DNA of 64,000 nucleotides, taken from Methylobacterium cerastii (GTDB taxonomy: Bacteria; Pseudomonadota; Alphaproteobacteria; Rhizobiales; Beijerinckiaceae). The notes beneath the pieces are model-generated. The model did not search any database, was not told the origin of the DNA, and was given only the letters and a program-made list of their open reading frames with translations. The translations under genes and the position numbers were made by a program. Numbering within the stretch: position 1 is the stretch's first letter; each line of letters starts with the position of its first letter. Below are positions 7,273 through 16,080 of this stretch, in pieces. Location of the stretch: the NCBI RefSeq assembly GCF_022179125.1, contig NZ_BPQG01000007.1, positions 62,001 to 126,000 on the forward strand, written 5' to 3'.

Positions 7273-8577
7273 TCAAAAGCTTCGGATCCGCGGCTCGGCG
7301 CGGGGGGCGAGCAGTAGGTGCGTCACCGCCCAGACCAGGGCGTCGAGGCGGTCGGGCGAGGCGCCGGACGAGAGCCCGTCCGGCCCGAAGTCGCAGAGCT
7401 CGTCCTCCAGCGCCGGCAGCGCGCCGACGTGGCGGACGCGGCCCTGCGCATAGAGCAGCGAGACCGGCTCGGCCCGCAGGTATTTCCCGCGGGTGGCGCG
7501 CACCGGCGTCACCGGCACCGCGGGATCGCACTGGGCGAGCACCGCGGTCGCCATCTCGCCGCCCTGGTTGACCTCGACCACGAGTCCGTCGGCGCCGAGC
7601 CGGTGGTAGAGCGCCAGCGCGGCGTTGGCCCAGGCCTGCGGGCCGGCCCGCGCCAGGGTCGCGTCGGCGAGCACGTAGGCGGTGTCGCCGAGCGCGCCCA
7701 CCGCGACGATCCCGCAGGCGTCGGCCGAGCGGCCGGAGCTCGCCGGCGGATCGACCGCGACGACGATGCGGGGCAGCTCGGGCGCTGCGGCGACGCGGGT
7801 CGCCTCGATGATGTCCCGCGTCCACAGGGCGTCGGGCCGGTCGTCGATCAGTTCGCCGTCGAGTTCCTGCCGCCCGAGGCGGGTGCCGGCGTAGCGCCCC
7901 ACCACCGCCTCCAGGAAGGCGGGGGCGAGGTTCTGGGCGTTGTCGGCGGTGCGCGCCTGGGTAACCACGGTGCGCGGGTCGGCGATGAGGCGTCGGATCA
8001 GCGGGATCGGCCGCGGCGTGGTGGTGACGAGGTTGCGCGGGCGGGCGCCGAGCCGCAGCCCGAATTGCAGCATGTCGAAGGTGGCCTCCGGCCGGCGCCA
8101 CTTGGCGATCTCGTCGGACCATGCGGCGCCGAATTGCGGGCCGCGCAGGGAATCCGGCTCCTCGGCCGAGAACGCCGTCGCCACCGCGCCGTTGGCCCAC
8201 TCGACGCGGCGCCGGCTCGGCGACCAGCGCGGGCGGGCGCCGCGTTCGGGCAGGCCGAGGAGGCCCGACGGCCCCTCGACCATCACGTCGCGCACGTCGG
8301 CGAAGGTCTCGCCGACCAGCGCGATCCGGCCGATCGCCGCGTCGGTGAAGGCCGGGTCGCCGCGGGCGAGCGCGTCGACCCATTCGGCCCCCGTCCGCGT
8401 CTTGCCGCAGCCGCGGCCGCCGATCACCGCCCAGGTGGTCCAGTCGTCCTCCCAGGGCGGCGGAAGCTGGTCGGGCCGGGCCTGGTGGAGCCAGTCAAGC
8501 GCCAGCGCCCGCAGGAGCGGCGGCGGCAGGCTCGCCAGGAAGGCCGTCATCCGGCCGCTCGTCGCGGCATCGTCCAT
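7273..8577 (-). CDS. Terminase large subunit / DNA packaging ATPase (GTA g2-like)
   Basis: 434 residues from the ATG at 8577 (MDDAATSGR); an in-frame start at 8643 would only add residues lying inside the small-subunit gene. Walker A GGRGCGKT at about residues 53-60, Walker B in AAWSDEIAKW, and a C-terminal RNase-H-like nuclease half with acidic residues in VVAVDPPASSG and LVVEVNQGGE. GTA terminases package host DNA by a headful mechanism. The gene overlaps the small terminase-like gene by 83 nt, suggesting coupled translation. Confidence 0.9.
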   Translation of the reverse strand: MDDAATSGRMTAFLASLPPPLLRALALDWLHQARPDQLPPPWEDDWTTWAVIGGRGCGKTRTGAEWVDALARGDPAFTDAAIGRIALVGETFADVRDVMVEGPSGLLGLPERGARPRWSPSRRRVEWANGAVATAFSAEEPDSLRGPQFGAAWSDEIAKWRRPEATFDMLQFGLRLGARPRNLVTTTPRPIPLIRRLIADPRTVVTQARTADNAQNLAPAFLEAVVGRYAGTRLGRQELDGELIDDRPDALWTRDIIEATRVAAAPELPRIVVAVDPPASSGRSADACGIVAVGALGDTAYVLADATLARAGPQAWANAALALYHRLGADGLVVEVNQGGEMATAVLAQCDPAVPVTPVRATRGKYLRAEPVSLLYAQGRVRHVGALPALEDELCDFGPDGLSSGASPDRLDALVWAVTHLLLAPRAEPRIRSF

Positions 8578-9217
8578 AGCGGCCCGCGATCTCCGCGCGG
8601 AGGCCCGCAAGGTCGAGGGCGGAAGGGTCGGGTGTGCGGCCATCCCCCTCCCCTTCGATCGTGAGGTCGTCGAGCAGGCGCTTGAGGCCGCCGAGGTCGC
8701 GCAGCACCCGTGCCGAATCGATCACCGCGGCGCCCTCGCCCCGCAGCGCCTCGTCGAAGGCCGCGATCTGCCGGCCGATATGGGCGCGCAAGGCCGCCCG
8801 CAGCGTCGGCAGGTCGGCGGCGGCCAGGCCATGTTCGGCCAAGGCGTGTTCGGCCAAGGCGTGCTCGTCCAAGGCGTGTTCGTCCAAGGCGTGTTCGGCC
8901 CCGGCGTGCTCGACCGCGGGCCGCACGACCGCGTCGGGTTCCGTGCTGGCTGGCGTGACGCCCTTGGGTTGAAGGTCCGGACCGCGCCGTGGGCGGGCGA
9001 GACGATGCAGGGCGGCCAGCCTCGGAGGCGACGCGTCCCAGTCCCGCCGCCGCTTCCGTATCGGGCGCCAGTTCTCCGCGCGGTTCCACTTGCACAGCGT
9101 ACCGAGCGACAGGCCCGTTGTGAGGGCGATCGCGCTGAGGGTGAGGTCGCTCTCGCGCATCAATCGCGCGGCGGCCTCGCGCAGCTCCGGCGGCACCCGG
9201 TAGTTCGGACTGCCCAT
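8495..9217 (-). CDS. Small terminase-like protein with helix-turn-helix and EHALx repeats (GTA g1 position)
   Basis: 240 residues; the ATG was chosen because GGGAGG lies about 9 nt upstream. Residues 5-50 form a resolvase/terminase-type helix-turn-helix (PPELREAAARLMRESDLTLSAIALTTGLSLGTLCKWN). Residues about 103-130 are a tandem pentapeptide EHALx array matching a 15-bp DNA repeat. Residues 135-185 are helical (LPTLRAALRAHIGRQIAAFDEAL). Position and overlap with the large terminase make it the g1/small-subunit equivalent. The repeat and the long linker are unusual for that family, and homology to g1 is not proven by sequence alone. Confidence 0.7.
   Translation of the reverse strand: MGSPNYRVPPELREAAARLMRESDLTLSAIALTTGLSLGTLCKWNRAENWRPIRKRRRDWDASPPRLAALHRLARPRRGPDLQPKGVTPASTEPDAVVRPAVEHAGAEHALDEHALDEHALAEHALAEHGLAAADLPTLRAALRAHIGRQIAAFDEALRGEGAAVIDSARVLRDLGGLKRLLDDLTIEGEGDGRTPDPSALDLAGLRAEIAGRYGRCRDERPDDGLPGEPAAAAPAGAGA
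8831..8905 (+). repeat. Five 15-bp tandem repeats inside the small terminase-like gene
   Basis: Five imperfect units of GTGTTCGGCCAAGGC type at 8831, 8846, 8861, 8876 and 8891, with a sixth degenerate unit to 8920. Third-base and GCC/TCC differences alternate Ala and Asp in the encoded pentapeptide. The period is a multiple of three, so copy-number change keeps the frame. Confidence 0.9.
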
Positions 9218-9401
9218 CGCCGCCTCCCGAGCCGTCTCGTCACACTTCTGGAGCGTGCGGTTCTTATGCCGGAGGAGCGTGCCGATGTCAAGCACATAAT
9301 CCTTTTACCGGCCTTTTATCCTTTATCCGGTGTTTGCCCAGAGCCTGCGCTTCGTGCGACGACCCCGGTTGACCAAGCGGGCTGGAGCGCAGATCCCGAG
9401 A
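9218..9401. promoter_or_regulatory. Divergent promoter region, terminase / LRR-kinase
   Basis: 184 bp shared by the minus-strand GTA genes and the plus-strand LRR-kinase. Its centre (about 9290-9335) is relatively AT-rich with short direct repeats of CCTTTTA and CCTTTAT type, a plausible place for both promoters. No recognisable operator. Confidence 0.35.
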
Positions 9402-10706
9402 ATGCCGGACGCGACGCACGACACCCTCGCCGCCCTCCGCCGCGGCGACCTCGCGGGCGCCCGCACCTTGCGCCTGCCGGCCGCCGGACTGACTGCGTTT
9501 CCACCCGAGATCTTCGGGTTGGCCGACACGCTGGAGCTGCTCGACCTCTCGGGCAACGCGCTCTCCGCCCTCCCGGACGATCTCGGCCGCCTCAAGCGGC
9601 TGGAGGTGTTGTTCTGCTCCGGAAACCCGGTCTCGCAGCTTCCGCCGGGCCTGGGGAATTGCACCGCGCTGAGCCAGGTCGGGTTTCGCGGCTGCGGGCT
9701 GACGGACGTGCCGGGCGAGGCGCTGCCGCCGCGCCTGCGCTGGCTGACGCTCACCGACAACCGGATCGCGCACCTGCCGGACGAACTCGGCGCGCGCCCG
9801 AGGCTGCAGAAGCTGATGCTCTCGGGCAACCGCCTGCGCACCCTCCCGGACAGCCTGGCGGGTTGCGAAAACCTCGAGCTGATCCGGCTTGCGGCCAACC
9901 GCCTCGACGCCCTGCCCGCCTGGCTCACCGCCCTGCCCGGCCTCGCCTGGACCTCGTGGGCCGGCAACGCGTTCGAGGGCGACGCGCCCCGCTCCGCGGC
10001 GGCCGCGATCCCGTTCGCCGACCTCGATCTAGGCCCGCTTCTCGGCGAGGGCACGTCGGGCCGGGTCCACCGCGCGCTCTGGCGTTCGGGGGCGACGCAG
10101 CAGGCCGTCGCGCTCAAGCTGTTCAAGGGGGCGATGACCAGCGACGGCCTGCCCGAGCGCGAGATGGAGGCGTGCCTCGCGGCCGGCGCGCACCAAAACC
10201 TCACCGGGGCGCTTGGGCGGATCACCGACCATCCGGACGGGGCCGACGGCCTCGTGATGCCGCTGCTGCCGCCGGGCTGGCGGGTGCTCGCCGGGCCGCC
10301 GAGCCTCGCGAGCTGCAGCCGCGACGTCTACGACCCGGCGCTGCGCATCGCCCCGGCGGCGCTGCTGCGCCTCGTCCGGGACGTCGCCGCCGGCCTCGCC
10401 CACCTCCACGCCCGCGGCCTGCTGCACGGCGACGTCTACGGCCACAACATCCTGTGGGACGCCGCCACCGGCGCGGCGGCGCTCAGCGATTTCGGCGCCG
10501 CCTCGGTGCTGCCGGACGGCCCGGCCGGCGCCGCCCTGCAACGGATCGAGGTCCGCGCCTTCGGGCTGCTGCTCGGGGAAGCGCTGGACCGGTCGGACGC
10601 GGATTTCTCGGACGCGGCGGGCTTGCGCGACCTGGAGCGGGCCTGCGTCCAGGCCGACGTGGGCGCCCGCCCGGCGATGGCGGAAGTTTTGCGCGCGCTG
10701 TCGTGA
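9402..10706 (+). CDS. Leucine-rich-repeat protein kinase
   Basis: 434 residues from the ATG at 9402. Residues about 20-190 hold seven to eight LRRs (LxxLxLSGNxLxxLPxxLxxL, for example LELLDLSGNALSALP). Residues 208-434 form a eukaryotic-type protein kinase: glycine loop GEGTSGRV (215-222), Lys239 in VALKLF, catalytic loop HGDVYGHNI with Asp344 and Asn349, SDFGA with Asp363, and a late ARP near 422-423. The HRD Arg is Gly, but all catalytic residues remain, so it is probably active. No membrane segment. LRR-kinase proteins of this kind exist in scattered proteobacteria; targets are unknown. It diverges from the GTA packaging genes. Confidence 0.88.
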   Translation: MPDATHDTLAALRRGDLAGARTLRLPAAGLTAFPPEIFGLADTLELLDLSGNALSALPDDLGRLKRLEVLFCSGNPVSQLPPGLGNCTALSQVGFRGCGLTDVPGEALPPRLRWLTLTDNRIAHLPDELGARPRLQKLMLSGNRLRTLPDSLAGCENLELIRLAANRLDALPAWLTALPGLAWTSWAGNAFEGDAPRSAAAAIPFADLDLGPLLGEGTSGRVHRALWRSGATQQAVALKLFKGAMTSDGLPEREMEACLAAGAHQNLTGALGRITDHPDGADGLVMPLLPPGWRVLAGPPSLASCSRDVYDPALRIAPAALLRLVRDVAAGLAHLHARGLLHGDVYGHNILWDAATGAAALSDFGAASVLPDGPAGAALQRIEVRAFGLLLGEALDRSDADFSDAAGLRDLERACVQADVGARPAMAEVLRALS

Positions 10707-11061
10707 GGCGTGGGGACGGCGCTGCTTTGGACTTCCGGGCGTCCTGACGGCGGCAGCGCATCCCCTCGCCCCGCACGGATCTCGGGCTTGCCCGAGATCC
10801 GAACCTGCCTGCCGAAGTCGGGCAGGCCCGACTTCGGTGGGGGAGAGGACTTTGCCGACCTCGTCGTCGGCAAAGCGAGGCGGCAGCCGAAGGTGAGGGG
10901 GCGCGAACGGAGGAGCCTCACTCGGCACCTCCCCCTCACCGTCGCTTCGGCTTCGCCTCCCGCACGGACGACGAGGTCCGTGCGGGCCTCTCCCCGCCCG
11001 CGGGGAGAGGGGAACTCCGCGGTTCACGGTCGACCGGATTGCGCCTCGCGCGTCGGCGATC
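10707..11061. other. Non-coding gap filled by hairpins
   Basis: 355 bp between the LRR-kinase (plus) and spoVR (minus), two convergent ends. I see no gene. It holds five perfect inverted repeats (annotated as a repeat), which could terminate transcription from both sides. Confidence 0.7.
10777..11010. repeat. Array of five perfect inverted repeats
   Basis: Perfect dyads at 10777-10800 (11-bp arms, 2-nt loop), 10812-10837 (12-bp arms, 2-nt loop), 10850-10875 (10-bp arms, 6-nt loop), 10959-10986 (11-bp arms) and 10987-11010 (10-bp arms, 4-nt loop). Each arm has a different sequence, so the structure rather than the sequence is repeated. The flanks (CCCCTCGCC..., ...GGGGAGAGG) resemble the ends of the dispersed repeats at 27981 and 58750. 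Confidence 0.85.
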
Positions 11062-12630
11062 TCAGAAGAAGATCGGCCGTGCGCTCGCGTGGTGCTCGCC
11101 GAGCACCGTGCCGGTGCCGGGCTCGATCTCCTTGAGCACCACGTCGTAGCCCCAGAGGTCGGCGAGGTGCTGCAGCACGCGGCGGGCGTCGTCCTTCTGC
11201 AGGGTGATCTTGTTCAGCGCCTTGTGGTGGAGGATCAGGCGGCGGTCGCCCTCGAGGTCCACGTCCACCACCTCGATGTCGGGATCGAGCCATGCCACGT
11301 CGTACTGGCGCGCGAACGACCGGCGCATCTTGCGGTAGCCGCGCTCGTCGTGGATCGCGGCGACGTGCAGTTCCGGCTGGTCGGGGTCGTCGGCCACGTG
11401 GAACAGGCGCATGTCCCGCATCAGCTTCGGCGACAGGAACTGGGCGATGAAGCTCTCGTCGCGGTAGTTCTCCCAGCAGTCGCGCAGCACCGCCATGCCG
11501 TCGCCGGTGCCGGCGATGTCGGGGAACCATTGCCGGTCCTCTGCGGTCGGCTGCTCCACGATGCGGGCGATGTCCTGCATCATCGCGAAGCCGATCGCGT
11601 AGGGGTTGTGGCCGCTATAGCTCCGGTCGTCGTAGTTCGGCTGGCGGATGACGTTGGTGTGCGACTGCAGGAACTCGAGGTAGGCCGCCTCGCCGATGAG
11701 GCCCTTCTCGGAGAGCGCGTTCATGATCCGGTAGTGGCAATAGGTGGCGCAGCCCTCGTTCATCACCTTGGTCTGGCGCTGCGGGTAGAAGTACTGCGCC
11801 ACCAGCCGGACGATACGCAGGATCTCGCGCTGCCAGCGCTGCAGGCGCGGCGCCGCCTTCTCCAGGAAGTAGAGGATGTTCTCCTGCGGCAGCTCGAGCA
11901 GCGCCTTGCGCCGCTCGATCGCGAGGTCCGGGCGGGCGGCGCCGGCCTTGGCCGGCAGGGTGCGCCACAGGTCGTTGTAGATCTGCTCGCCGTGCTCGAC
12001 CCGCTCCCGCTCGCGCCGCTGCTCGGAGGCGAGGTCCGGCCGCTTCTTGCGCGGGTAGCGGTGCACCCCCTGGCTCATCAGGGCATGGGCGGCGTCCAGC
12101 ACCTGCTCGACGGCCTGGTGCCCGTAGCGCTCCTCGCAGCGCGAGATGTAGGTCTTGGCGAAGTCGAGGTAATCGAGGATGCCCTCGGCGTCGGTCCACT
12201 GGCGGAACAGATAGTTGTTCTTGAAAAAATGGTTATGCCCGAACGCAGCATGGGCAATAACCAATGTCTGCATCGTCGCCGAGTTCTCCTCCATGATATA
12301 GGAGATGCACGGATCGGAGTTGATGACGATCTCGTAGGCAAGACCCATCATGCCGCGGCGATAGCCAGATTCGTGTTGGGCGAAGTGCTTGCCGAACGAC
12401 CAGTGTTTGTAGAACAAGGGCATGCCGATCGAAGCATAGGCGTCAAGCATTTGCTCAGCGGTGATGATTTCGATCTGGTTCGGATACCACGACAACCCGA
12501 GCGCACGCGCCTCGACCTCGCAGGCGTCGTGGATGCGCCGGATGGTGTCGAAGTCCCAGTCGTTGCCGGTGAAGAGGGGCTTGGCGCCACCGGAGATGGT
12601 CTGGGGCGTGCGTGCCTCGACGAGTGTCAT
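11062..12630 (-). CDS. spoVR: SpoVR family protein (YcgB)
   Basis: 522 residues from the ATG at 12630, which has GGGAGG just upstream; open sequence further upstream is a shadow. Typical SpoVR pattern: GNDWDFDTIRRIHDACEVEA, WYPNQIEIITAEQMLDAYASIGMP, KHWSFGKHF, EIVINSDPCISYIMEEN, FGHNHFFKNNYLF, KVMNEGCATYCHYRIMN and GHNPYAIGFAMMQDI. Biochemical role unknown. In E. coli the orthologue ycgB belongs to the RpoS regulon and works with the PrkA homologue yeaG and with yeaH. Here the same trio is contiguous on one strand. Its stop faces the hairpin array. Confidence 0.95.
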   Translation of the reverse strand: MTLVEARTPQTISGGAKPLFTGNDWDFDTIRRIHDACEVEARALGLSWYPNQIEIITAEQMLDAYASIGMPLFYKHWSFGKHFAQHESGYRRGMMGLAYEIVINSDPCISYIMEENSATMQTLVIAHAAFGHNHFFKNNYLFRQWTDAEGILDYLDFAKTYISRCEERYGHQAVEQVLDAAHALMSQGVHRYPRKKRPDLASEQRRERERVEHGEQIYNDLWRTLPAKAGAARPDLAIERRKALLELPQENILYFLEKAAPRLQRWQREILRIVRLVAQYFYPQRQTKVMNEGCATYCHYRIMNALSEKGLIGEAAYLEFLQSHTNVIRQPNYDDRSYSGHNPYAIGFAMMQDIARIVEQPTAEDRQWFPDIAGTGDGMAVLRDCWENYRDESFIAQFLSPKLMRDMRLFHVADDPDQPELHVAAIHDERGYRKMRRSFARQYDVAWLDPDIEVVDVDLEGDRRLILHHKALNKITLQKDDARRVLQHLADLWGYDVVLKEIEPGTGTVLGEHHASARPIFF

Positions 12631-12724
12631 GCAACCTCCCGATCGATCGGACGATGTCCCGGATAGGCTCGGGACGGGCATTCCCCTCTCCAGCGATGGA
12701 GGGACGGACGCGGCGCGGCGCGCA

Positions 12725-14026
12725 TCAACCCTCCGCCTCCGCCCGCGCGTCCTTGCGGCCGAACAGGTCGCGGAAGACCGCGTAGATCTCGCGGCGGTGG
12801 TTGACCTTGCGCATCGCGATCGGGCCGCCGGCTTTGGCAATGGCCTCGTAGGTCCGCCACAGGGTGGTGCGGTGCTCGACGAAGCCGGCGCGCGGGCCGT
12901 TCTCGTCGCCCACCTCAAGGTAGGCGAAGTGCTGGCAGGCCGGCAGGATGTGGGCGCGCAGCAGGTCGGTCGAGGTCGGGCCGTCCGAGGAGACGTTGTC
13001 GCCGTCCGACGCCTGGGCCGCGTAGATGTTCCAGTCGTCGGGCGAGTAGCGCTCGGCGATGATGCGCTTCATCTCCACAAGTGCCGAGGAGACCAGCGTG
13101 CCGCCGGTCTCGCGGGAGCCGAAGAAGGTCTCCTCGTCCACCTCCGTCGCCCGGTCGGTGTGGCGGATGAACACGATCTCCACGTGCCGGTAGCGGCGTG
13201 TGAGGAAGATGTGCAGCAAAATGTAGAACCGCTTGGCCAGGTCCTTCATATGCTCGGTCATCGAGCCGGACACGTCCATCAGGCAGAACATCACCGCCTG
13301 CGCCACCGGGCGCGGATAGGGCTCGAAGCGGCGGTAGCGCAGGTCGATCGGATCGACGTAAGGGATGCGCCGCGTACGCTCGAGCAGGGCCGCCAGCGCC
13401 TCGGAGAGGCCGGGAAACGCCGGGTCGCCCGCGGGCAGTTCGGCGATGCGCGCCTCAAGCGCCGCGACCTCGTCCGGCTTCGGCCGCTTGAGGGCGATGC
13501 GCCGCGACATCGAGTTGCGCAGCGTCCGGGTAAGCGCGAGGTTGGCGGGCGAGCCGGTCACCGTGTAGCCCGCCCGGCGAAGCGCCTCCGTCTCGACCAC
13601 GGCGAGCCGGCGCTTGGCGAGGTCGGGCAGCTCCAGGTCTTCGAGGAAGAGCTCCAGGAACTCCTCGCGGGTCAGGACGAAGCGGAAGGCGTCCTCGTTG
13701 TTTTCGCCGCCGTCGCCGCCTTCGCCGGAGCCGCGGCCGCCCCCGCCACCTGGCGGTCGCTCGATGCGGTCGCCCTCCACGTAGGTCTTGTTGCCGGGCA
13801 GGATATGGTCCTGGAGGCCGGTGCCCGGCTGCCGGGAGAAGCGCGGCTCGCGCACCCCGTCGGCCGGCACGGCGACGCGGCCGTCCTTGCCCAGGTCCTT
13901 GATGTCCTTCTCGCGCGCCGACTCGCGCACGGCCCGCTGGGCCACGTCCTTGACCCGCCTGAGGAAGCGCTGCCGGTTGGCGAGGCTCTTGCCCCCTGGA
14001 TTCAATCGACGGTCGACGATGTGCAT
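12725..14026 (-). CDS. yeaH: YeaH/YhbH family protein (DUF444, von Willebrand A-like)
   Basis: 433 residues opening MHIVDRRLNPGGKSLANRQRFLRRVK, the invariant start of the family, which fixes the start codon despite a weak ribosome site. A glycine-rich segment (GGGGRGSGEGGDGG, about residues 93-106) follows a PGNKTYVEGD stretch. The C-terminal half is a VWA-like fold with the metal-site motif MDVSGSM. Middle gene of prkA-yeaH-spoVR; in E. coli yeaG-yeaH are cotranscribed and stress-induced. A partner role to the PrkA kinase is inferred from that pairing. Confidence 0.93.
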   Translation of the reverse strand: MHIVDRRLNPGGKSLANRQRFLRRVKDVAQRAVRESAREKDIKDLGKDGRVAVPADGVREPRFSRQPGTGLQDHILPGNKTYVEGDRIERPPGGGGGRGSGEGGDGGENNEDAFRFVLTREEFLELFLEDLELPDLAKRRLAVVETEALRRAGYTVTGSPANLALTRTLRNSMSRRIALKRPKPDEVAALEARIAELPAGDPAFPGLSEALAALLERTRRIPYVDPIDLRYRRFEPYPRPVAQAVMFCLMDVSGSMTEHMKDLAKRFYILLHIFLTRRYRHVEIVFIRHTDRATEVDEETFFGSRETGGTLVSSALVEMKRIIAERYSPDDWNIYAAQASDGDNVSSDGPTSTDLLRAHILPACQHFAYLEVGDENGPRAGFVEHRTTLWRTYEAIAKAGGPIAMRKVNHRREIYAVFRDLFGRKDARAEAEG

Positions 14027-14127
14027 TCGGTGATCAAATCCCCGCCCGCAAGATCCGGCGGCGCTTCCGCGCCGACCGGTCGTCCGAAATCACGGCGGAT
14101 CCCGATCGCGTCCCCCGAGGGGGCGGA

Positions 14128-16080
14128 TCACCCCGCCTGCTTCACCCGCATGTACCACTCGACCAGGCGGCGCACCTGCCGCTCGGTGTAGCCGCGCGCG
14201 ACCATCCGATCGACGAACTCGCCGTGCTTCTTCTCGGTCTCGCCGTCCTTCTTCGAGCCGAAGGAGATCACCGGCAGCAGTTCCTCGACTTGCGAGAACA
14301 TCCGCCGCTCGATGACCTCGCGCAGCTTCTCGTAGGAGGTCCAAGAGGGGTTGCGGCCCCCATGCTGCGCCCGCGAGCGCAGCGCGAACTTCACCACCTC
14401 GTTGCGGAAGTCCTTCGGGTTGGCGATGCCGGCCGGCTTCTCGATCTTCGTCAGCTCCTGGTTCAGCAGCTCGCGGTTGAGCAGCTGCCCGGTCTCGGAA
14501 TCCTTGAAGTCCTGGTCCTCGATCCAGGCGTCCGCATAGTCGATGTAGCGGTCGAACAGGTTTTGGCCGTAATCGTGGTAGGATTCTAGGTAGGCCTTCT
14601 GGATCTCGTGGCCGATGAACTCGGCGTAGCGCGGCGCCAGCTCGCCCTTGATGAATTCAAGGTAGCGCTTCTCGGTCTCGGGCGGGAGCTGCTCGCGGCG
14701 CAAGCTCTGCTCCAGCACGTACATCAGGTGGACCGGGTCGGCCGAGACTTCGGTGGTGTCGTGGTTGAAGGTCGCGGCCAGCACCTTGAAGGCGAAACGG
14801 GTCGAGATCCCGTCCATGCCCTCGTCGACGCCGGCCGAATCCTTGTATTCCTGCATCGAGCGGGCGCGGGGGTCGACCTCGCGCAGGGATTCGCCGTCGT
14901 AGACCCGCATCTTCGAGAACGCGTTGGAGTTGGCGTGCTCGCGCAGCCGCGACAGCACCGAGAACCGCGACAGCATCTCGAACGTGCCCGGCGCGCAGGA
15001 CGCCTCCGAGAGCTCGGAGCTCGAGATCAGCTTCTCGTAGATGTGCTGCTCCTCCTGCACGCGCAGGCAGTAGGGCACCTTGATCACGTAGATGCGGTCG
15101 ATGAAGGCTTCGTTGTTCTTGTTGGTCTTGAAGGTCTGCCACTCGGACTCGTTCGAGTGCGCCAGGATGATGCCGGTGAAGGGGATCGCACCGATGTTCT
15201 CGGTGCCGACGTAGTTGCCCTCCTGCGTCGCCGTCAGCAGCGGATGCAGCATCTTGATCGGCGCCTTGAACATCTCGACGAACTCGAGGACGCCCTGGTT
15301 GGCGCGGTTCAGGCCGCCCGAATACGAGTAGGCGTCCGGGTCCGCCTGCGACAGCGTCTCGAGGCGGCGGATGTCGACCTTGCCGACCAGCGAGGAGATG
15401 TCCTGGTTGTTCTCGTCGCCGGGCTCGGTCTTGGCGATGGCGATCTGGCGCAGGCGCGACGGCCGGACCTTGATCACCTTGAACTGCGAGATGTCGCCCT
15501 CGAACTCGTCGAGGCGCTTCAGCGCCCAGGGGCTCATCAGCCCAGTCAGGCGCCGGCGCGGGATGCCGTAGCGGCTCTGGATCTCGGCGCCCATGGTCTC
15601 GGGGTCGAACAGCCCGAGCGGGCTCTCGAACACCGGGGAGACCTCGTTGCCGGCCTTCAGCACGTAGACCGGGTGGACCTCCATCAGCGCCTTGAGGCGC
15701 TCGGCCAGCGAAGACTTGCCGCCGCCGACCGGGCCGAGCAGGTAGAGGATCTGCTTGCGCTCCTCCAGTCCCTGCGCGGCGTGGCGGAAGAACGAGACGA
15801 TCCGCTCGATCGTCTCCTCCATGCCGAAGAATTCATGGAAGGCGGGATAGGTCCGGATCGTCCGGTTCATGAAGATGCGGCCGAGGCGGGCATCCTTCGA
15901 CGTGTCGATGAATTCCGGCTTGCCGATCGCGTCGAGGATGCGCTCGGCAGCGCTCGCGTACATCAGCGGCTCGTCGCGGCACGCCTCAAGAAATTCGGAG
16001 AGCGTCATCTCCGTGTCGCGGCGCGCTTCGTACCCGCGGGCGAAGCTCTGGAAAAGGTCGTTGGTCGCATGCATCGGCAT
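14128..16080 (-). CDS. prkA: PrkA serine protein kinase (YeaG), AAA+ type
   Basis: 650 residues, near the family length. The N-terminal PrkA AAA domain has Walker A GPVGGGKS (116-123) and the family motif GEFVEMFKAP-like VLEFVEMFKAPIKMLHPLLTATQEGNY. The C-terminal part has the PrkA kinase-like region (EYKDSAGVDEGMDGISTRF, YLESYHDYGQNLFDRYIDYADAW). The start at 16080 has AGAGGG seven bases upstream. First gene of the stress operon with yeaH and spoVR. In enterobacteria the homologue YeaG acts in nitrogen starvation and stationary-phase adaptation. Confidence 0.95.
   Translation of the reverse strand: MPMHATNDLFQSFARGYEARRDTEMTLSEFLEACRDEPLMYASAAERILDAIGKPEFIDTSKDARLGRIFMNRTIRTYPAFHEFFGMEETIERIVSFFRHAAQGLEERKQILYLLGPVGGGKSSLAERLKALMEVHPVYVLKAGNEVSPVFESPLGLFDPETMGAEIQSRYGIPRRRLTGLMSPWALKRLDEFEGDISQFKVIKVRPSRLRQIAIAKTEPGDENNQDISSLVGKVDIRRLETLSQADPDAYSYSGGLNRANQGVLEFVEMFKAPIKMLHPLLTATQEGNYVGTENIGAIPFTGIILAHSNESEWQTFKTNKNNEAFIDRIYVIKVPYCLRVQEEQHIYEKLISSSELSEASCAPGTFEMLSRFSVLSRLREHANSNAFSKMRVYDGESLREVDPRARSMQEYKDSAGVDEGMDGISTRFAFKVLAATFNHDTTEVSADPVHLMYVLEQSLRREQLPPETEKRYLEFIKGELAPRYAEFIGHEIQKAYLESYHDYGQNLFDRYIDYADAWIEDQDFKDSETGQLLNRELLNQELTKIEKPAGIANPKDFRNEVVKFALRSRAQHGGRNPSWTSYEKLREVIERRMFSQVEELLPVISFGSKKDGETEKKHGEFVDRMVARGYTERQVRRLVEWYMRVKQAG

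Noticed and set aside
8831-8920. Repeat array as a CRISPR
   Set aside because: Units are 15 bp, directly adjacent, with no spacers, and inside a coding frame.
1-9217. Functional prophage
   Set aside because: No integrase, lysis, replication or repressor gene is visible, and gene order is that of GTAs. The left part is cut by the window edge, so a prophage cannot be fully excluded.
10426-10434. LRR-kinase as a pseudokinase because HRD is HGD
   Set aside because: Catalytic Asp, Asn, DFG and the VALK lysine are all present; loss of the HRD Arg alone occurs in active kinases.
10777-11010. Hairpin region as a small RNA gene
   Set aside because: Five independent hairpins without a promoter or a common fold; a repeat field or terminator array is simpler.
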